A stretch of 64,000 nucleotides of DNA from contig OU612071.1 in NCBI GenBank assembly GCA_914767715.1, forward strand, positions 18,658,948 through 18,722,947. Direction: 5' to 3'. The DNA comes from Membranipora membranacea (taxonomy: Eukaryota > Bryozoa > Gymnolaemata > Cheilostomatida > Membraniporidae). Under the pieces are notes generated by a model. It was not told where the DNA came from. It saw only the letters and a program-made list of their open reading frames with translations, and made no database searches. Positions within the stretch are counted from its first letter, which is position 1, and each line of letters begins with the position of its first letter. Positions 30,306 to 42,569 of this stretch are shown one piece after another. The translations under genes were made by a program, and so were the position numbers.

Positions 30306-32159
30306 TGCAAATATCGAAATAAACATTGTTACCATACTTGTGATGCCAAAGATATAACACGTGCTGACGATCACGTTTCAATAATTTGTTCTACATACCA
30401 AAGATACACCGGCTCATAGGAATGTCATCAATTTGTAGAGAGATGCAGCTTGTTATGGCCCTGGCAACAGTACACAATGTGCAATTTGGAGGTAAGCTAG
30501 ATAACTGTAACTAGGCCATCACAAAGTATGTAATTGAATATTTCTCCTCTTAAATATCACAAGGCTATGCCACAGATCGTCCTTTTGTCAATTGAATCAG
30601 AATGGATAAGTAGAGACCATATACTCCTGGGTTTGAACCATAAACCACGCCACTGGATGGTCCAGCCCGCACTTACAAGATGATAATTTACTGTTATACT
30701 TCGTCATTTATTTGCAAAAGTTGTTATCTAACCACAATGGTCACTAATATTACAGTATTTCCCCAATAACAGGCTCATCAAAAATCGCCTGGACTAGTTG
30801 GGCGGTGCATGAGTAGGCAACTCAATGTTGTTAACTTATAACCCCCAAACCTACCAGACCAAATAACCCTGATGACTAATTTAATATGCAAATGCATGTG
30901 TGATAGCTGTGTTAATCTGATTTCAAGCTAAAAAATGATACCAAGAAACCTGTTTCTTTACAAACACTTTAACAAAGTAAGGCATGAATGATCGGAGAAG
31001 TGGCACAATGATTTTGAGCTGGTAGTCTCTTTTTCAAGACTATATATCGATATCGATATCAGTTCATCTTGTTTAGCATATGTCTTTGACCGAGTTAGAT
31101 ATTGTGATGCAAGTTATATTTGGTAGCAAGTATAGAAAAAAGGTGTTTGAATTATGAACAGCAACTAATGTTTCAGCATCTGACCAGTTGTTGTTGTTGT
31201 GGCAGGATCAACTGATGGGCATACTTTACATGTTGGTATGTCCACTCCATTACATCTCGTGAACCTGATAGAGAACAAATGAAGAAGATCGTTTGTCATT
31301 TCGTGTCACTTGAGTCAGCAAATGGCTACTTTTTACTCTAAAGTTGAATTGCAGTTATTGCATGATTTATCATCGACGCACGATAGTATTGGCTGCAGCT
31401 TCAAGTAGGATGGCATAGATTAATAAACGGAAAAATAGAAAAAGAAGCAGTGAAATTTATCCTTTTGGATCAAGTTGACAATTAATCATTTGCCATAATG
31501 TTAGCCTGGAGAGGCTGTCGGGGGCGGGTGGGTGTTTGTGACAGCCTGGATAAATCTGTTGTGACCTCTTCAAGGTCAAGTCACAAACCTGTCAATCATA
31601 TTCATGAATTTGGATTTTTGGTAAAGAGCCAACTAACACAAATATCCTTGTTAGTTTGACCAAGTCCTTGGTCTGACTTTTTTTTATTCTTCTTCTTATT
31701 CCATGAGATTCCCTGTTCACTTAGAATACCATACTGTTTGTAAAACTTAAATTTACTTGGGCTTAGCTAGTAGAGCTGGAGTGGAGAAGATTTATTTTAA
31801 TTTCAGGATTGTGATCGATTCCACAACGATAAATAGACATTTAGTTTATTTCTATGCTGTGCTCAAATGACCAAAAAGACCATAGAATCAAACTGGACAA
31901 CTTATATTTTAATCCGGTCTCGCAACTATTGCAATTTATTTTTGAGTTGTCTTCTCTTGTCAAATGGAGTTACCCCGGCTGTTCCTCCTCCACACACCGA
32001 CCCACGGACAACCTTTCCAGGCAAATAATATATGATGAGGCAAAATCAGTGTTTTTTGTCAGATTTTGACTAACCCCAAACAAACAAGCTAATGTCACTA
32101 CCGCTAATATGGCCACACAGATTCTTTAGGGAGTTATTTGCACCCAACCCTGGATTTAT

Positions 32160-33765
32160 TTACTTTTGTACAGCGACGCTGATGTCACAGTCAAGCGGCT
32201 TGCATTTCGGCCGTCGACATGGTTCTGTAAAACAGAAAATAATGCTTATTAGCACAACTAATTGTTCTTGCAATAGAATCACTTCATTGGTAGAGCTTTG
32301 AACATCCCATAATGCAAAAATTGTTTTATCCTGTACCGACTTCCATAATCAAAAATATCAAGAGACATGGAAGCAAAGTGAACCTCGCGGTTATGTGGAT
32401 GAAAATAAGGTGGTTGCTTCCCCCTGCTATAAATGTCCAGCAAAGAATTCATGTTACTCACTTGGAGCTCGAGTTGGCCTCGGACCCTTCTCCTTAGCAC
32501 CGCCCAATCCCTAAGATAGAAATTGTTACTTTATGAACTGCTCCATCGCAATACATCACACATATGTCTTTCAGTTTGACAAGGAAACGCAGGCTTATTT
32601 TCCCTCAACTAGCTCAGCAATATGGCAACATCATAATAAGTGTATTGAATACAAACAGAAAGCGAAAATAAAGAAAAGGAGACACGAAGGCACTTCATCA
32701 AGTATAGAGATAAGTAAGCCTAGCCCTGGTTCGCCTAGGAAAGTTATAAGGCTGCTATACTTTCACCAGAAATTATCACAAAGCAGTATTTGCCAAAGCA
32801 GTATATGCAAGCCTAGGCAAAGATATTCAGAGTTGATCTGCAACAAGGGAGATGACATACATAAGAATTTAGACCCTTCTAGACCCTGAGTTTTTTCACT
32901 ATGTGATCGTCATATCATTCCAAAATGTGTTTGTGCGAGCTATGCAGTTTTTTTGTCCATTGCTATGAGAATACTTTGATATTAAGAGTGGTTGGTTTAT
33001 GCTTTCGGAAACACTATAAGCCTAGTTCTTTCCTGCCAACAATGCAAACCACTCAAAACCGCTTCAACTAATCAAAAATACAAGAAATTCTCCGGCCAAC
33101 CAAATGGCACACATCTCAGGATAAGACAATATCACAATACTACTGGCAGATGTGTGATGGTTCTCCTAGAGATGTTGAGGATTGGGTCTGTCAATTATGA
33201 ATGACACTTGTCCAGTCACTTCGATATTTATGGGCGTCAATTCCCTATTTCCTGATGTTAATGGTCTCAAACTGTTACCCTACCCTCTTTCAAGCTTAAT
33301 GACATGTTCTAGCTGTAACTCTGTCCTCGGAACCAAGACAGTTTAAGGTATTATGTAACCAACCAACTCAATGATTGCCTGACCCACACCTTCTTAACTT
33401 TTGACAATATAATTACAGGGCCATAGATTAGGAAAAAACATAGGGGAGGCGGATATCCATAAATTAACACCAGGTTGGGTGTTGTAAGCTCCTCCTGTGG
33501 GGTTGACCAGCAGTCTCTAAAGCGTTTTAATGATATAAATAGCATACAAAGTCTCAAGTGAGCTGATGATGACACGGAATATTAAATTATAGCATTTTTG
33601 GGCCACGCTGTTGAGCCTTCTAGGGGATGCAGAGCGTCCCTGCCTCCCCTCAAACTACGGGCCTGTAAGTACATAACCAAGCTATTCATCTGAAATCGTT
33701 ATGGATACACATACCGTTATTACGAGAAGAATAGCAAAACACATGACAAGCTTGAGATTCTCCAT
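32160..33765 (-). CDS. small secreted Cys-containing peptide (54 aa), paralogue of 35,159-38,717
   Basis: Three minus-strand exons join in phase: 33765-33715 (51 nt), 32510-32462 and 32224-32160. The first codes a signal peptide, 'MENLKLVMCFAILLVIT', parallel to 'MKNINLLVSLALALLIT' of the neighbouring larger gene, with an identical exon length and a phase-0 junction. The second is a basic, Gly/Pro linker (GLGGAKEKGPRPTRAP). The third has 'PCRRPKCKPLDCDISVAVQK' then TAA. Its C-x(4)-C-x(4)-C-D-I-S-V-A-V matches module 3 of the larger gene, where the exon continues into the second half of a module. This gene therefore looks like a shortened paralogue that stops after half a module. Three mature cysteines (odd number) would suit a dimer or a free thiol. 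Function unknown. Confidence 0.65.
32533..32889 (+). other. open frame of uncertain status, antisense to an intron
   Basis: A 118-codon plus-strand frame, rich in Lys/Ser/Gln (for example 'YKQKAKIKKRRHEGTSSSIE'), lies opposite the first intron of the small secreted gene. It has no recognised domain. The composition is more protein-like than most shadow frames here, but it may be chance or part of a mobile element. Confidence 0.2.
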
Positions 33766-33816
33766 TCTAAGATCAGCGCTGCACACAGACCAACTGACTT
33801 GTCGGACTGCTGTATC

Positions 33817-33823
33817 ATTTATA
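33817..33823 (-). promoter_or_regulatory. possible TATA box of the small secreted gene
   Basis: TATAAAT on the minus strand 52-58 bases upstream of the start codon. A second TATAAAT lies at 33,845-33,851. The placement suits a short 5' leader. Not tested. Confidence 0.4.
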
Positions 33824-33954
33824 GGATGGAAATAACAGCCTAGATTTATAGACTGTTGACCTTGTCATTGCCTGACACTCCATTACATTTTTGTTATGCA
33901 TCAATCATCATCTGAAGAGTTACTCCTTGGTATGCAGTGTCACAGCTTAGTACA

Positions 33955-34260
33955 AGTCCGGTTGATGACACCACCTTGTGTTAAGTTGGAGGCATGAGGA
34001 GTAAGGAAACTGATGATTAAGTCCGGCCATCAAATGCTATTCAATCAGAGTGGTAACCTCTCATATCTGGTTCATATTTGAAAACTTCAATGTCAATGAG
34101 AGTCATATATAAAAATCCTGACCACAGATTACACCAATATGTGTACCAGTCTACCCTTATGACGTTCCAGTATCACTGTAGAGACAAGGAAACTGTTTAT
34201 TAGGTCGTGCTATCAAGTGCTATTTAATCAGGGTGGCAACATCTCATGACTCGGTAGGTT
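33955..34260. repeat. diverged direct repeat upstream of the small secreted gene
   Basis: 'aaggaaactg.t.attaggtc' followed by '.atcaa.tgctatt.aatcag.gtgg.aac.tctcat' occurs at about 34,010-34,072 and again at about 34,188-34,250. They may be duplicated promoter-distal sequence or a short repeat. Confidence 0.55.
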
Positions 34261-35158
34261 GCATAGATACACAGTGAGTTAACCGGAGCTTTGCGGAGCA
34301 GATGCGAAACAAATTGATTTATAATTGTGAGTTCCAATGTCGATGAGCCTTGGTGGGCCTCAATGAAACTCTATGAGCATCATAATAATTATGACTTCGA
34401 CAACAAAATGCATAAATATGAATTCTAGCCGATCCGCTATCGTATCAAAGTAGGTAACAAATATTGACATCTTTATCACAGGCGGAAAGTATGTTGGTCA
34501 TAACAATGAAGTGATTTGATGGCTTTGCAGGTATTGTTGAGTCTTGCTTGGTAAGGATGATCATGCAGGCTTGTTGTTATAGGGGACGCAGGGAGGCACT
34601 GCCTCTCCTAGTAAGCTTTATACGGTGGCCTTAAAACACTATATATGATTAATCCATGAATAATCCAGTAATTCAGTTAGCTTCTCTGGGGTTTCCATAT
34701 GCTTATTATATGTTTCAAATTGCTCATGGAGGAGCTTACATCACCTCTACTGCCGATGCTTTGGACTCGCATTTTGCCTCCCTACCAATTCTTTTCAACT
34801 AAAGCCCTGCACTGAATAAAAATTTCTCCGATATATTTTGTAGTTGCAAATTTTAAATTCCTCTTGGAATTAAGATTTCTGATCTGTAGCATCATTGATC
34901 TGAAGTTAGAAAACATGCCTTGAAGTTACTGGATTCCATTGTTTGGAAGTTATACACAGAAGGTTTGAACATCTTTACAACAGCAGCACTTTAGTCAGGG
35001 TCTTGTGTGTTGAGTAAAGTAAATTTTGCTTCAGGCAACTTTAATTGCCAAATTTATTGTGCAGTTGAATCACAAAATTGCATAATATATTAATCAACAT
35101 TAGATAATTAAAATTAAACCATGAAGTACACCTTTGGCATCCAAGCCTTTGCTACGCT
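34260..35158. other. intergenic, no gene seen
   Basis: AT-rich sequence between the small secreted gene and the 3' end of the larger one. No exon or clear repeat recognised. Confidence 0.4.
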
Positions 35159-38100
35159 CTAGCCGTAGTATCCACCAAAAGACCATCTGAAGCAAGTGTC
35201 ACATCCCCTGCATCTTTGACCATTGATCTAAAAAATGTCAACAATAGAAAATGTAGGTGATTTTGTTATGATACACTGTTGATTCCGTAGTAGTAGTAGT
35301 AGGAAAGTGTGCGTCATTTCCAATTGCAAAAAGACTAACCTTTCGATAACTTATTTGATTAATTTGACTAACTAACATAATTCCGCAACTACTTTTGTGC
35401 TTGGTCATGTAAAATGCTGACAATCAATTGAATATCATGTTCAAAGTACCAGCTGAAAGACCCAGAGTTTGCATCAGATAATTTACTTCAGACTGTACGA
35501 CACAGGGCCTGACTATTATCACTGAGCCAGGCTCACTCTAATTGAGATTTGTCTTACCCTTTCATAATTTGGAATCAGGAAACCATCATTGCAGACAAGA
35601 GTTTTACATAAGAACTTTGGGCATGTTGGTTTCTCTAAAAACATAAAATGTGCATTGTTACTATGTAACCATCATATCAGTGAACATTGGGGAAAGAATC
35701 GATGGAAGTCCGTTTGGACAAACAATTTTTAAAATAATTTGTTTTACAAAACGAACAAGGCACAAGATCACTCGTTTGTGTTCAGGCACTGATGCACACA
35801 ATCATCGGTTACAGAAAGACATCATAATTGTAGGAGCAATGGGTTACTCCTGGTTATCATTAGTTTATGTTGAGAGCAATTTTGATCACATCTCAAACTC
35901 AAATCAATCATAAATGTCAGAGGTGTGCTATATACTTTACATTTCAACAAGGATAAACCACCACAGTCATGTGTCTCACACAGTACACCTAAGTAGGAAG
36001 TGTCTTCAGAGACAGTATAAGTACCGATTAACATTCTTACCAGTTGTAGTTGTAACATCTGGACACTTTTTACAGCCTGGGCACTCTTCTCCATCTGGTC
36101 CAATTGTGTCAAGAAATCTGATCAAGGAAGAATACATACAGGTTGTGATTGATCGTTATGCGTTTAAGATAATGAGTTACTAAATTTGATAGTGTCGTGA
36201 ATAAATGATGCTGGGTTAGATGGTAGAATCTGTTAACGGTCTTGCTTTTCACTTACTGGTTATTTGAGCTTCACGATTTGAGAGGTTTCAGTCACATTTG
36301 AGAGCCATTATTGATCAAATTTTACAGCCATAACAAACTTGTCATAGTCATGTTTCAATAAATAATTTTTGTTCACGGTGTGTTTCAAATGCTACAAGGA
36401 AAACTCATCCGGCATAAATTGTGTGAGAACTTCCATTTTTGCGCAATCCGTGGTAGGGTATGAAAAGACACAAGCTAGGTACTAGTGGTTTCAAAAAACC
36501 TCCTTTTCTCAATGCATTTTGACCTGTCTACCAAGTAGACCAAATCCCTGAAACAAACTTACCCTTGTACAGCTACGCTGATGTCACAGGGAGGTGGTGC
36601 ACATCTCACTAGCGGGCAAGGTCCTGGTATGCCTGCAATAAATTTGAAATTGTCACTTAAAGTCATACTTGTGATATGGGTGTCAGCTTTCAGAGTCAAA
36701 TGTCTTAAAATAAAATATTGCTAAACGGCTCCCGTTGTTAGCAGAATTTGTCCGTGGACAATTTCACCAATTTGTGCAGGCCTGGTGATATTCGAACATT
36801 GACACAACCTCATTACTTTGTACAACTCTCATCTGATCTATTGACACTACCTAGCAGTAAAATATCAGTAAAGGCCGCTATTAATACACACTGTGCATTA
36901 AACAAATAGATGAGTAACTTACTAGATGGTTCTGTAGTAGTTGTTGTTTCAGGACATTGTAGACAGCCAAGACATTCATTGTCTTCAAATTCACCCACTC
37001 TAGTGAAGAAAAAAGTGTTGTGTCATCACTGCATAACATGAAAAATTCAACATTCGTTTGTTGTTTAGATTCTAACAGCATGAATGCTAGTATTCAATGT
37101 AGCCTGTCCTGACAACGTTCGTTTAAGGGTGGGGTTATGGGGTTCCTTTCTCCGCCCACATCAAAGCTTCTCAAGACAGGCTATATTTAATTGTACATTC
37201 ATCACGTGTCTTAATATATTCACTATGAATCAGCCATGTAGTGTAGGCTGAGGGATCCAAACTGTGAATGGATTTCTATGAGGTGTTGGGTGTTGTATGG
37301 TGTTATTTAGCATTGGCATTTATCGTTATCGATATTATCATTAAGTCTATCGCATTAGAACTTACATATTCCGGAATTTCTGATCTTCTGGGCAGTTAGT
37401 TGCATCAGCACATTTTATAAAAGGGCAAACATCAGCACATTTTTGGCAACCAGGACATGGTTGCCCATCTGGTCCGTTCACATTGAGAAATCTGAAATGC
37501 ACAGAGAATGATTACATACTGATGTAAACTATGACAAAGCACTACACCAGGCTGATGAAATCACCAGGCTGATGAAATCGACACTCAGAATTGATTGGCC
37601 ACGAATATAACCCTGAGGGTAATAGCCAAGATTCAGGCTATGCCTGTATACACTGGGGTAACTGAACGCTTCAATGTCATATTGTTATTGCTTGTTTATT
37701 ATCATCTAAGGAGCAGCTGGCAGTTCGGCCTGTTTAATCTTGATGATGTATTGTTTTCTATTAGTTTATTGGCTTCATGTAATGTTATGCGCTTACCAAG
37801 TAAAGATCGAAGTGAAACGACCTTGAGGACAATGGGAATAAAGTCACAACAACCAATCAAAGCAGGTTTTACACCATATGCTGAGCAATTGAACTCGTTG
37901 GAAATGGAATGATTGAGTAGACAATTCCGTATAACCATTATAATACAAAGTTTTAAAAACGAATGAATATACAGGCTAGGCTCTCGATGTGTCACTGAAT
38001 CATAGGATATATTGGTAGATGTATTTGCTCGCACTTAACTTCAGAGTGCTTTCTCAGATTGTAACTGTAATTACACAGCTTGCCGTCGATTGAAGGACAC

Positions 38101-38717
38101 AGATATTCTGAAGTGAGGGAGACCTGCGATGGTCTTCTTCGCCAATCATTCACTAGTTGATGGCATTTTGCACATCGTGAGTTAGATCTAGGAACAAATA
38201 TGTCTAAGTAAAAGACTGACTGAATGAGGACTTTTAGTCAAGTGATGCGCGAATCCTCTAATTGAAGGACCACTCTAGATCACCGAACATCTGACAAATC
38301 AGAAATGTGATTCTACTTACCCTGGTATTCTCAGATCATCAGAGCACTCTGGCTGTAAACAGGCAACTAGTGGGCAGCCGACAAAAGGTAAAACTCCATC
38401 GTCTTGCCCGTTTGATCCCTACACACAAAAAACAATTTTCTATCATAATGGAAAGGCAGCAAAGGACCAGTGACTTTGTTATATTATGCAGTAATGACTT
38501 AAATCCTTGATTGAAAAATCAAACAAACTTCCTCTCCTGTTACAAAGTTAGCTACCTTGAACAATTCAGACCCAGTCATGCATCATTAGCACCTATTGCC
38601 ATCCCAAAATACTCTTACTTGCACATCACCAATAAAATAAACCAAATGCATACTCTATACACTTACCGTTATGAGAAGAGCGAGAGCCAAAGACACAAGA
38701 AGATTGATGTTCTTCAT
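35159..38717 (-). CDS. secreted protein with four tandem six-cysteine modules (214 aa)
   Basis: Eight minus-strand exons join with matching phases throughout: 38717-38667, 38418-38321, 37491-37366, 36999-36923, 36632-36563, 36117-36041, 35634-35558, 35227-35159, a total of 645 nt including TAG. Exon 1 is a signal peptide (MKNINLLVSLALALLIT), so the protein is probably exported. The mature part has four modules of the form C-P-x(3)-C-x(3-4)-C, a gap of about 19-22, then C-x-G-C-x(2)-C. They start CPLVACLQPEC, CPFIKCADATNC, CPLVRCAPPPC and CPKFLCKTLVC and end CPGCQKC, CLGCLQC, CPGCKKC and CRGCDTC. Thr-rich linkers (TTTTTEPS, TTTTEKP) follow modules 2 and 3. An intron splits every module at the same place. 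The layout recalls small Cys-rich inhibitor or antistasin-like repeats, but the spacing does not match one I can name. No function is claimed. Confidence 0.8.
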
Positions 38718-38759
38718 TTTGCGACCAGCACACTTTACTTGTTACTGATCAGTGAGGCT

Positions 38760-38766
38760 CATATAT
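38760..38766 (-). promoter_or_regulatory. possible TATA box of the four-module secreted gene
   Basis: Minus-strand TATATGA, 43-49 bases upstream of the ATG, at a distance like that of the TATA candidate of the paralogue. Confidence 0.35.
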
Positions 38767-39887
38767 CAGTGGCAATAGCACAATAAGAGTCACATTAAAA
38801 CAACATGGTACCAGCCTCTTTAATATCTACCACAAGGCCTACGACATGTAGAATACCTAAACAATTGAATTATGATAAACTCATACCATCATATACTATT
38901 CAATCAAAATCACAACGCCCTGTACAAGGAAAGGTTGCCTAGCGACCTCATGATTTCATATCAAGTTATTGCAGCTTTCAAGCAGGGAGAATGGATTGGG
39001 GAGGAGCCTGCACTCGATAGGCCACACCTCTTTTTATAACATGATCTTACTTTCGTTTTGGAGTTGTGCTCTCACAACGAAACCACGATTAGTGAAAGGA
39101 AAAGTGTGGGTTGACAACTTCTCAAGTGACAAATCTATGACTTTCCAATGGAAAGTTCAAAAATAAAATATCATTTTTGTTGTATTGTAGAATGAAATTA
39201 TTCTTTATTATTCTTCTTATGGCTGAAGAACATATGTGAAAGGTTGGAAAACAATTCTTAGAGCTAAAAACAATCATCTTGATAAAAAAATCTTACAGGG
39301 TAAGGTACCCATAATAGTATCAATTTTTTGAGTTGTATCATTGAGGAAAAGAAACTTAGCTTGTGAATCTGAATATTATTTCAGCACATGTGGTTAGGGG
39401 GTGTTGAGAGCTGTCCAACAATATCCCATTACATACCTACTGTCACTAGAAGGCTGGGAATCTTACAGAATGTGGCAATTTAAGGAGCGAAATATGTCGG
39501 CATGGGCCTTTCGTTGATGATTAATGAGTGTCATTAGCACAATTGTGTTGTAATAACTTGTCCAGTATATAATTCAAGTGTTCTGGATTAGTTGCTGACA
39601 ATAATTTTTAATGGATTGGTATATTTCATGGCTAAAACAAAAGAATGAGTGTGATGTATCTATTAAAATACTTATTTCAGCCGTAATCAACATCTATTCA
39701 CCAGTACTTGTCTGTGATTGGCCAATACTATTAGTGCAAGCTCCTCCCACTTCGATTCTCCCTGCTTTCAGTAAACAAAAATTGCCGCAGAGGGCTATTC
39801 TCCTCATTGAGATTTTTCTGGATTGCAAAACAATGGTGTCGTTCACATACTGGCACAGGCTTTGAAATCAGTATAATGATAGCCTGA

Positions 39888-40402
39888 CAATAGACAGTTT
39901 TCTGAGCTCTGATTTATGCCTCAATTTGGAGTTGTCCTCTCCAGTTTGGTACTTTTAACCCACGCCGCATAGGAAAAACGTACTGAAAGAGGGTATTCTT
40001 GAAAACCGCTTATGTTAGGATAAAATTGATTTTTGATTCAGAATCTGCACCATTGTAAACTCTGTGAGACGAGTTTCCAAATCATTGGAGGTTTGAATGT
40101 TGATAAATCTTAATTTTAGTGACGAAATTCGAGAAAAATTCTGCCAAATGGTCCGCAAAACTGGCATAAATTGATATAATTGACTAACCGAATACCAAAA
40201 ATATTTCCCAAACTATGTCCCTATCAGTTTTCAATGGTGCAGATTCTGAGTCAAAAATCCTTTTTATCCTACTATAAGCGGATTTCAAGATAACCCTCTT
40301 TTCGGCACGTTTTTCCTATGTGGCATGGGTTAGAAGTACCAAACTGGAGAGAGGACAACTCCGAATAGAGGCCTAAATCAGAGCTCAGAAAACTGTCTAT
40401 TA
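39888..40402. mobile_element. foldback MITE, ~200-bp inverted arms
   Basis: The left end 'aatagacagttttctgagct' and the right end 'agctcagaaaactgtctatt' are exact reverse complements. The inverted match extends inward imperfectly for about 200 bp (for example 'gaggacaactcc' and 'ggagttgtcctc', and 'gattcagaatctgcaccatt' against its complement near 40,240). A centre of about 100 bp holds no gene. It is flanked by AT-rich sequence, and the target duplication is not certain. Confidence 0.85.
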
Positions 40403-40409
40403 ATAATCA

Positions 40410-41940
40410 ATTCATTCGATACCGCACCTCTTATGTGCTGTAACCATGCAATAGTCCTGCCAGTTCGATCACTGGTCTGTGAAATGTCAGATAAAAATAC
40501 CACACACTTTGCAATCCAGCAAGTGTATACTCCTTCATATGGCAAAGGATCTTTGGAAGAAGACAATCATAGTGAGATCTATAAGATTATGAAGCCCATT
40601 TGATCCATCAAGCAAATACTATATCTGGGGTTGGCCATCACAGAATTATGGTATCTGTCTATCAAATTTTGAGATGACCACACTTTGGATTTGGCCAGAA
40701 ATAAAGTCCAAGAAGAGATGGATGGTGTGGTTTCTATGATAGGTATGACAAAGTGATAATTGCAATTGTGGCTATCATATTCCTAGATTTACGATTGGAT
40801 GTCAACAGTAAAAGTGTGATTTTCAAACTCAATATTGATTTATTATTGCAGAATCATACAAAATCTCTTCATGTGGTAAAAAAAATTCTGTTGAAATCTG
40901 TCTCTGTTAGAAGGTTAGCTATCCTGACAATCCTGGTTCTTTCTCTCTGGTATTAACCTCTCCCTGCACTCCCTGCACATTATGCGAGATTACTCATGAA
41001 ATGTCCATGGTTGAATTGCTGAAAAAAGCAAACAGTTTGGACTGATGCTGAAGATCAAATACAGCACTGGATCATTCCATTGTAGTTTTGTTAAGGGGGG
41101 TGTACCACCAATATTGTATGTTTTCTGAGTATTCTTCCCAAAAATTTTTTCGATTGCATTTAGGGGCAGAAATATGTGTACATTACAAAATAAAGTACAG
41201 TTGTGAAATACCCTTTACCAGTGGTTCCTACATATTGTAGCAGCGGGTGGATTGTGTATACCCACAAATGAGTGTAGCAACAGTGGAGAGCTGAGCCTAG
41301 CATACACGCACCCCAGCATGCAATCACACGAATCCAACATGCATTCAGACAAGCACGCTTTGCCTGCCATTGTACTCCTTTGTTCACCAAACAAAAGGCC
41401 TTTTGTTACACAACTCTCATAGGTGCATTGGGGCCTGTCTCCATGACATCGGCCCCCAGGGCCTATCCAACGGAACTGTACTTTATTTTGTAATGTAGAA
41501 TAATATCCTGAGGTTCATTTTGGTCAAATCCATCTCATTTACTTGTGTTACATCATATTGTGGCTAGAGGTAAGGTTGGCTTATGCTGATATTTTTGTTA
41601 AATTTCAGTCAATTCATTGCTTGATTTGGCATATCTTCTGTGGACCCACCGCCAGTAATCAGCATACTGTTTTGTAGCATTTTTGTGCTTAGCAGTTTGA
41701 CATTTACTTGGAGAGATTGAAGTAGCTGATCACAAGGCATAGACAATTTTAAACAACAGTGTGAGAGCCAATCAAATTACGTGATAAAATTTTAAATGAT
41801 AAATTAGCTAAGCTTGCATCTCATTGGCCAATATTGCCCAAAAAGAATAACAAACCAACTTCCTGTTTTGAAGAGTCTTCTAGGTCATCATAATCTTGCA
41901 TGCTCTTTTGATCCTTGCTACTTGAATATTTGATCTAAAT
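40410..41940. other. no gene seen; one 18-bp palindrome
   Basis: No exon recognised. A perfect palindrome, AACAAAAGGCCTTTTGTT, lies at about 41,391-41,408. Confidence 0.4.
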
Positions 41941-41949
41941 AAGACAGTA

Positions 41950-42560
41950 ATGCCACCCAAACAATCAACTGTACATGGATTTGGCAAGAGAAAGATACAG
42001 AAGGCAGACAGGCTAGCAAACCTGAAAAAGAAACCTCCAACTGTGAGTAATGAACATACTGCTGTACCTCTACCTGCTGCTACTCCTGCTCTATCAGATT
42101 CAGAAACTCTTTCTCATTCTGTGAGCTGTAGAAGCAAAACAAAATTGTCACACTGGACCAAAAGCCCTGATACTAACAGTGCTGCTGGTTCAGCTCTTAG
42201 TGGTTTTGTCACTGTCTCAAAAGCCCACCTTAGTCAGTTACTAGTGAGTTGCTGTGTGACGAAAGCAAGCTTGGTAAAATGAGAATGGGATCACGTGGAT
42301 TGAAGAATGGAATGTGTATGACGTATGATGTATTGTGTGGTGAATGTGGGAATCAGAAGAGTCTCATTACAGACTCTGCAGGGCAGCCTGATAATTTGAC
42401 CAGAAGAACGGTTCTGGCATGCAGAGAGAGTGGAATATCCTATGAGCAGCACATATGCCTCATGAAATCTAATTTGATATACATTTCCTTAGAAGTTAAA
42501 GAGAATTACAAAAATATTTACCCCATTGCTTTAATTATATCAAAGTCATGTCTTGAATGA
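41950..42560 (+). pseudogene. Mutator-type transposase-like N-terminal fragment, frameshifted
   Basis: A plus-strand start, 'MPPKQSTVHGFGKRKIQK', leads into a Lys/Pro/Ser-rich N-terminus. After 'VTVSKAHLSQLL' the frame must shift by one base near 42,240 to continue as 'LCDESKLGKMRMGSRGLKNG', then 'VLCGECGNQKS' and 'NLTRRTVLACRESGISYEQ'. The C-x(2)-C pair followed by [VN]-x-R-x-V-L-A-C-R-x-x-G is a hallmark of a large invertebrate family annotated as Mutator-like transposase domain proteins. The following catalytic part is absent, so this is a broken fragment. Its close resemblance to that family is recalled and not searched. Confidence 0.6.
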
Positions 42561-42569
42561 TATAGAGTT

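Larger units (their letters stand above)
28680..31850. other. gene-poor stretch with palindromes
   Basis: No exon with a recognisable motif was found, although 5' exons of the AAA gene could lie here. Notable structures are the hairpin at 29,626-29,650, a foldback at 30,190-30,305, a small GACCAAG/CTTGGTC palindrome at 31,658-31,673 and TCGATATCGATATC near 31,045. The inverted relative of the 16.9-kb repeat lies at 31,500-31,565. Confidence 0.35.

Noticed and set aside
32279-32500. 73-codon minus-strand open frame
   Set aside because: It overlaps exon 2 of the small secreted gene in another frame and starts inside it.
35822-36112. 96-codon minus-strand open frame
   Set aside because: It covers the exon at 36,117-36,041 of the secreted gene in the wrong frame. 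The Cys-module frame fits the splice phases.
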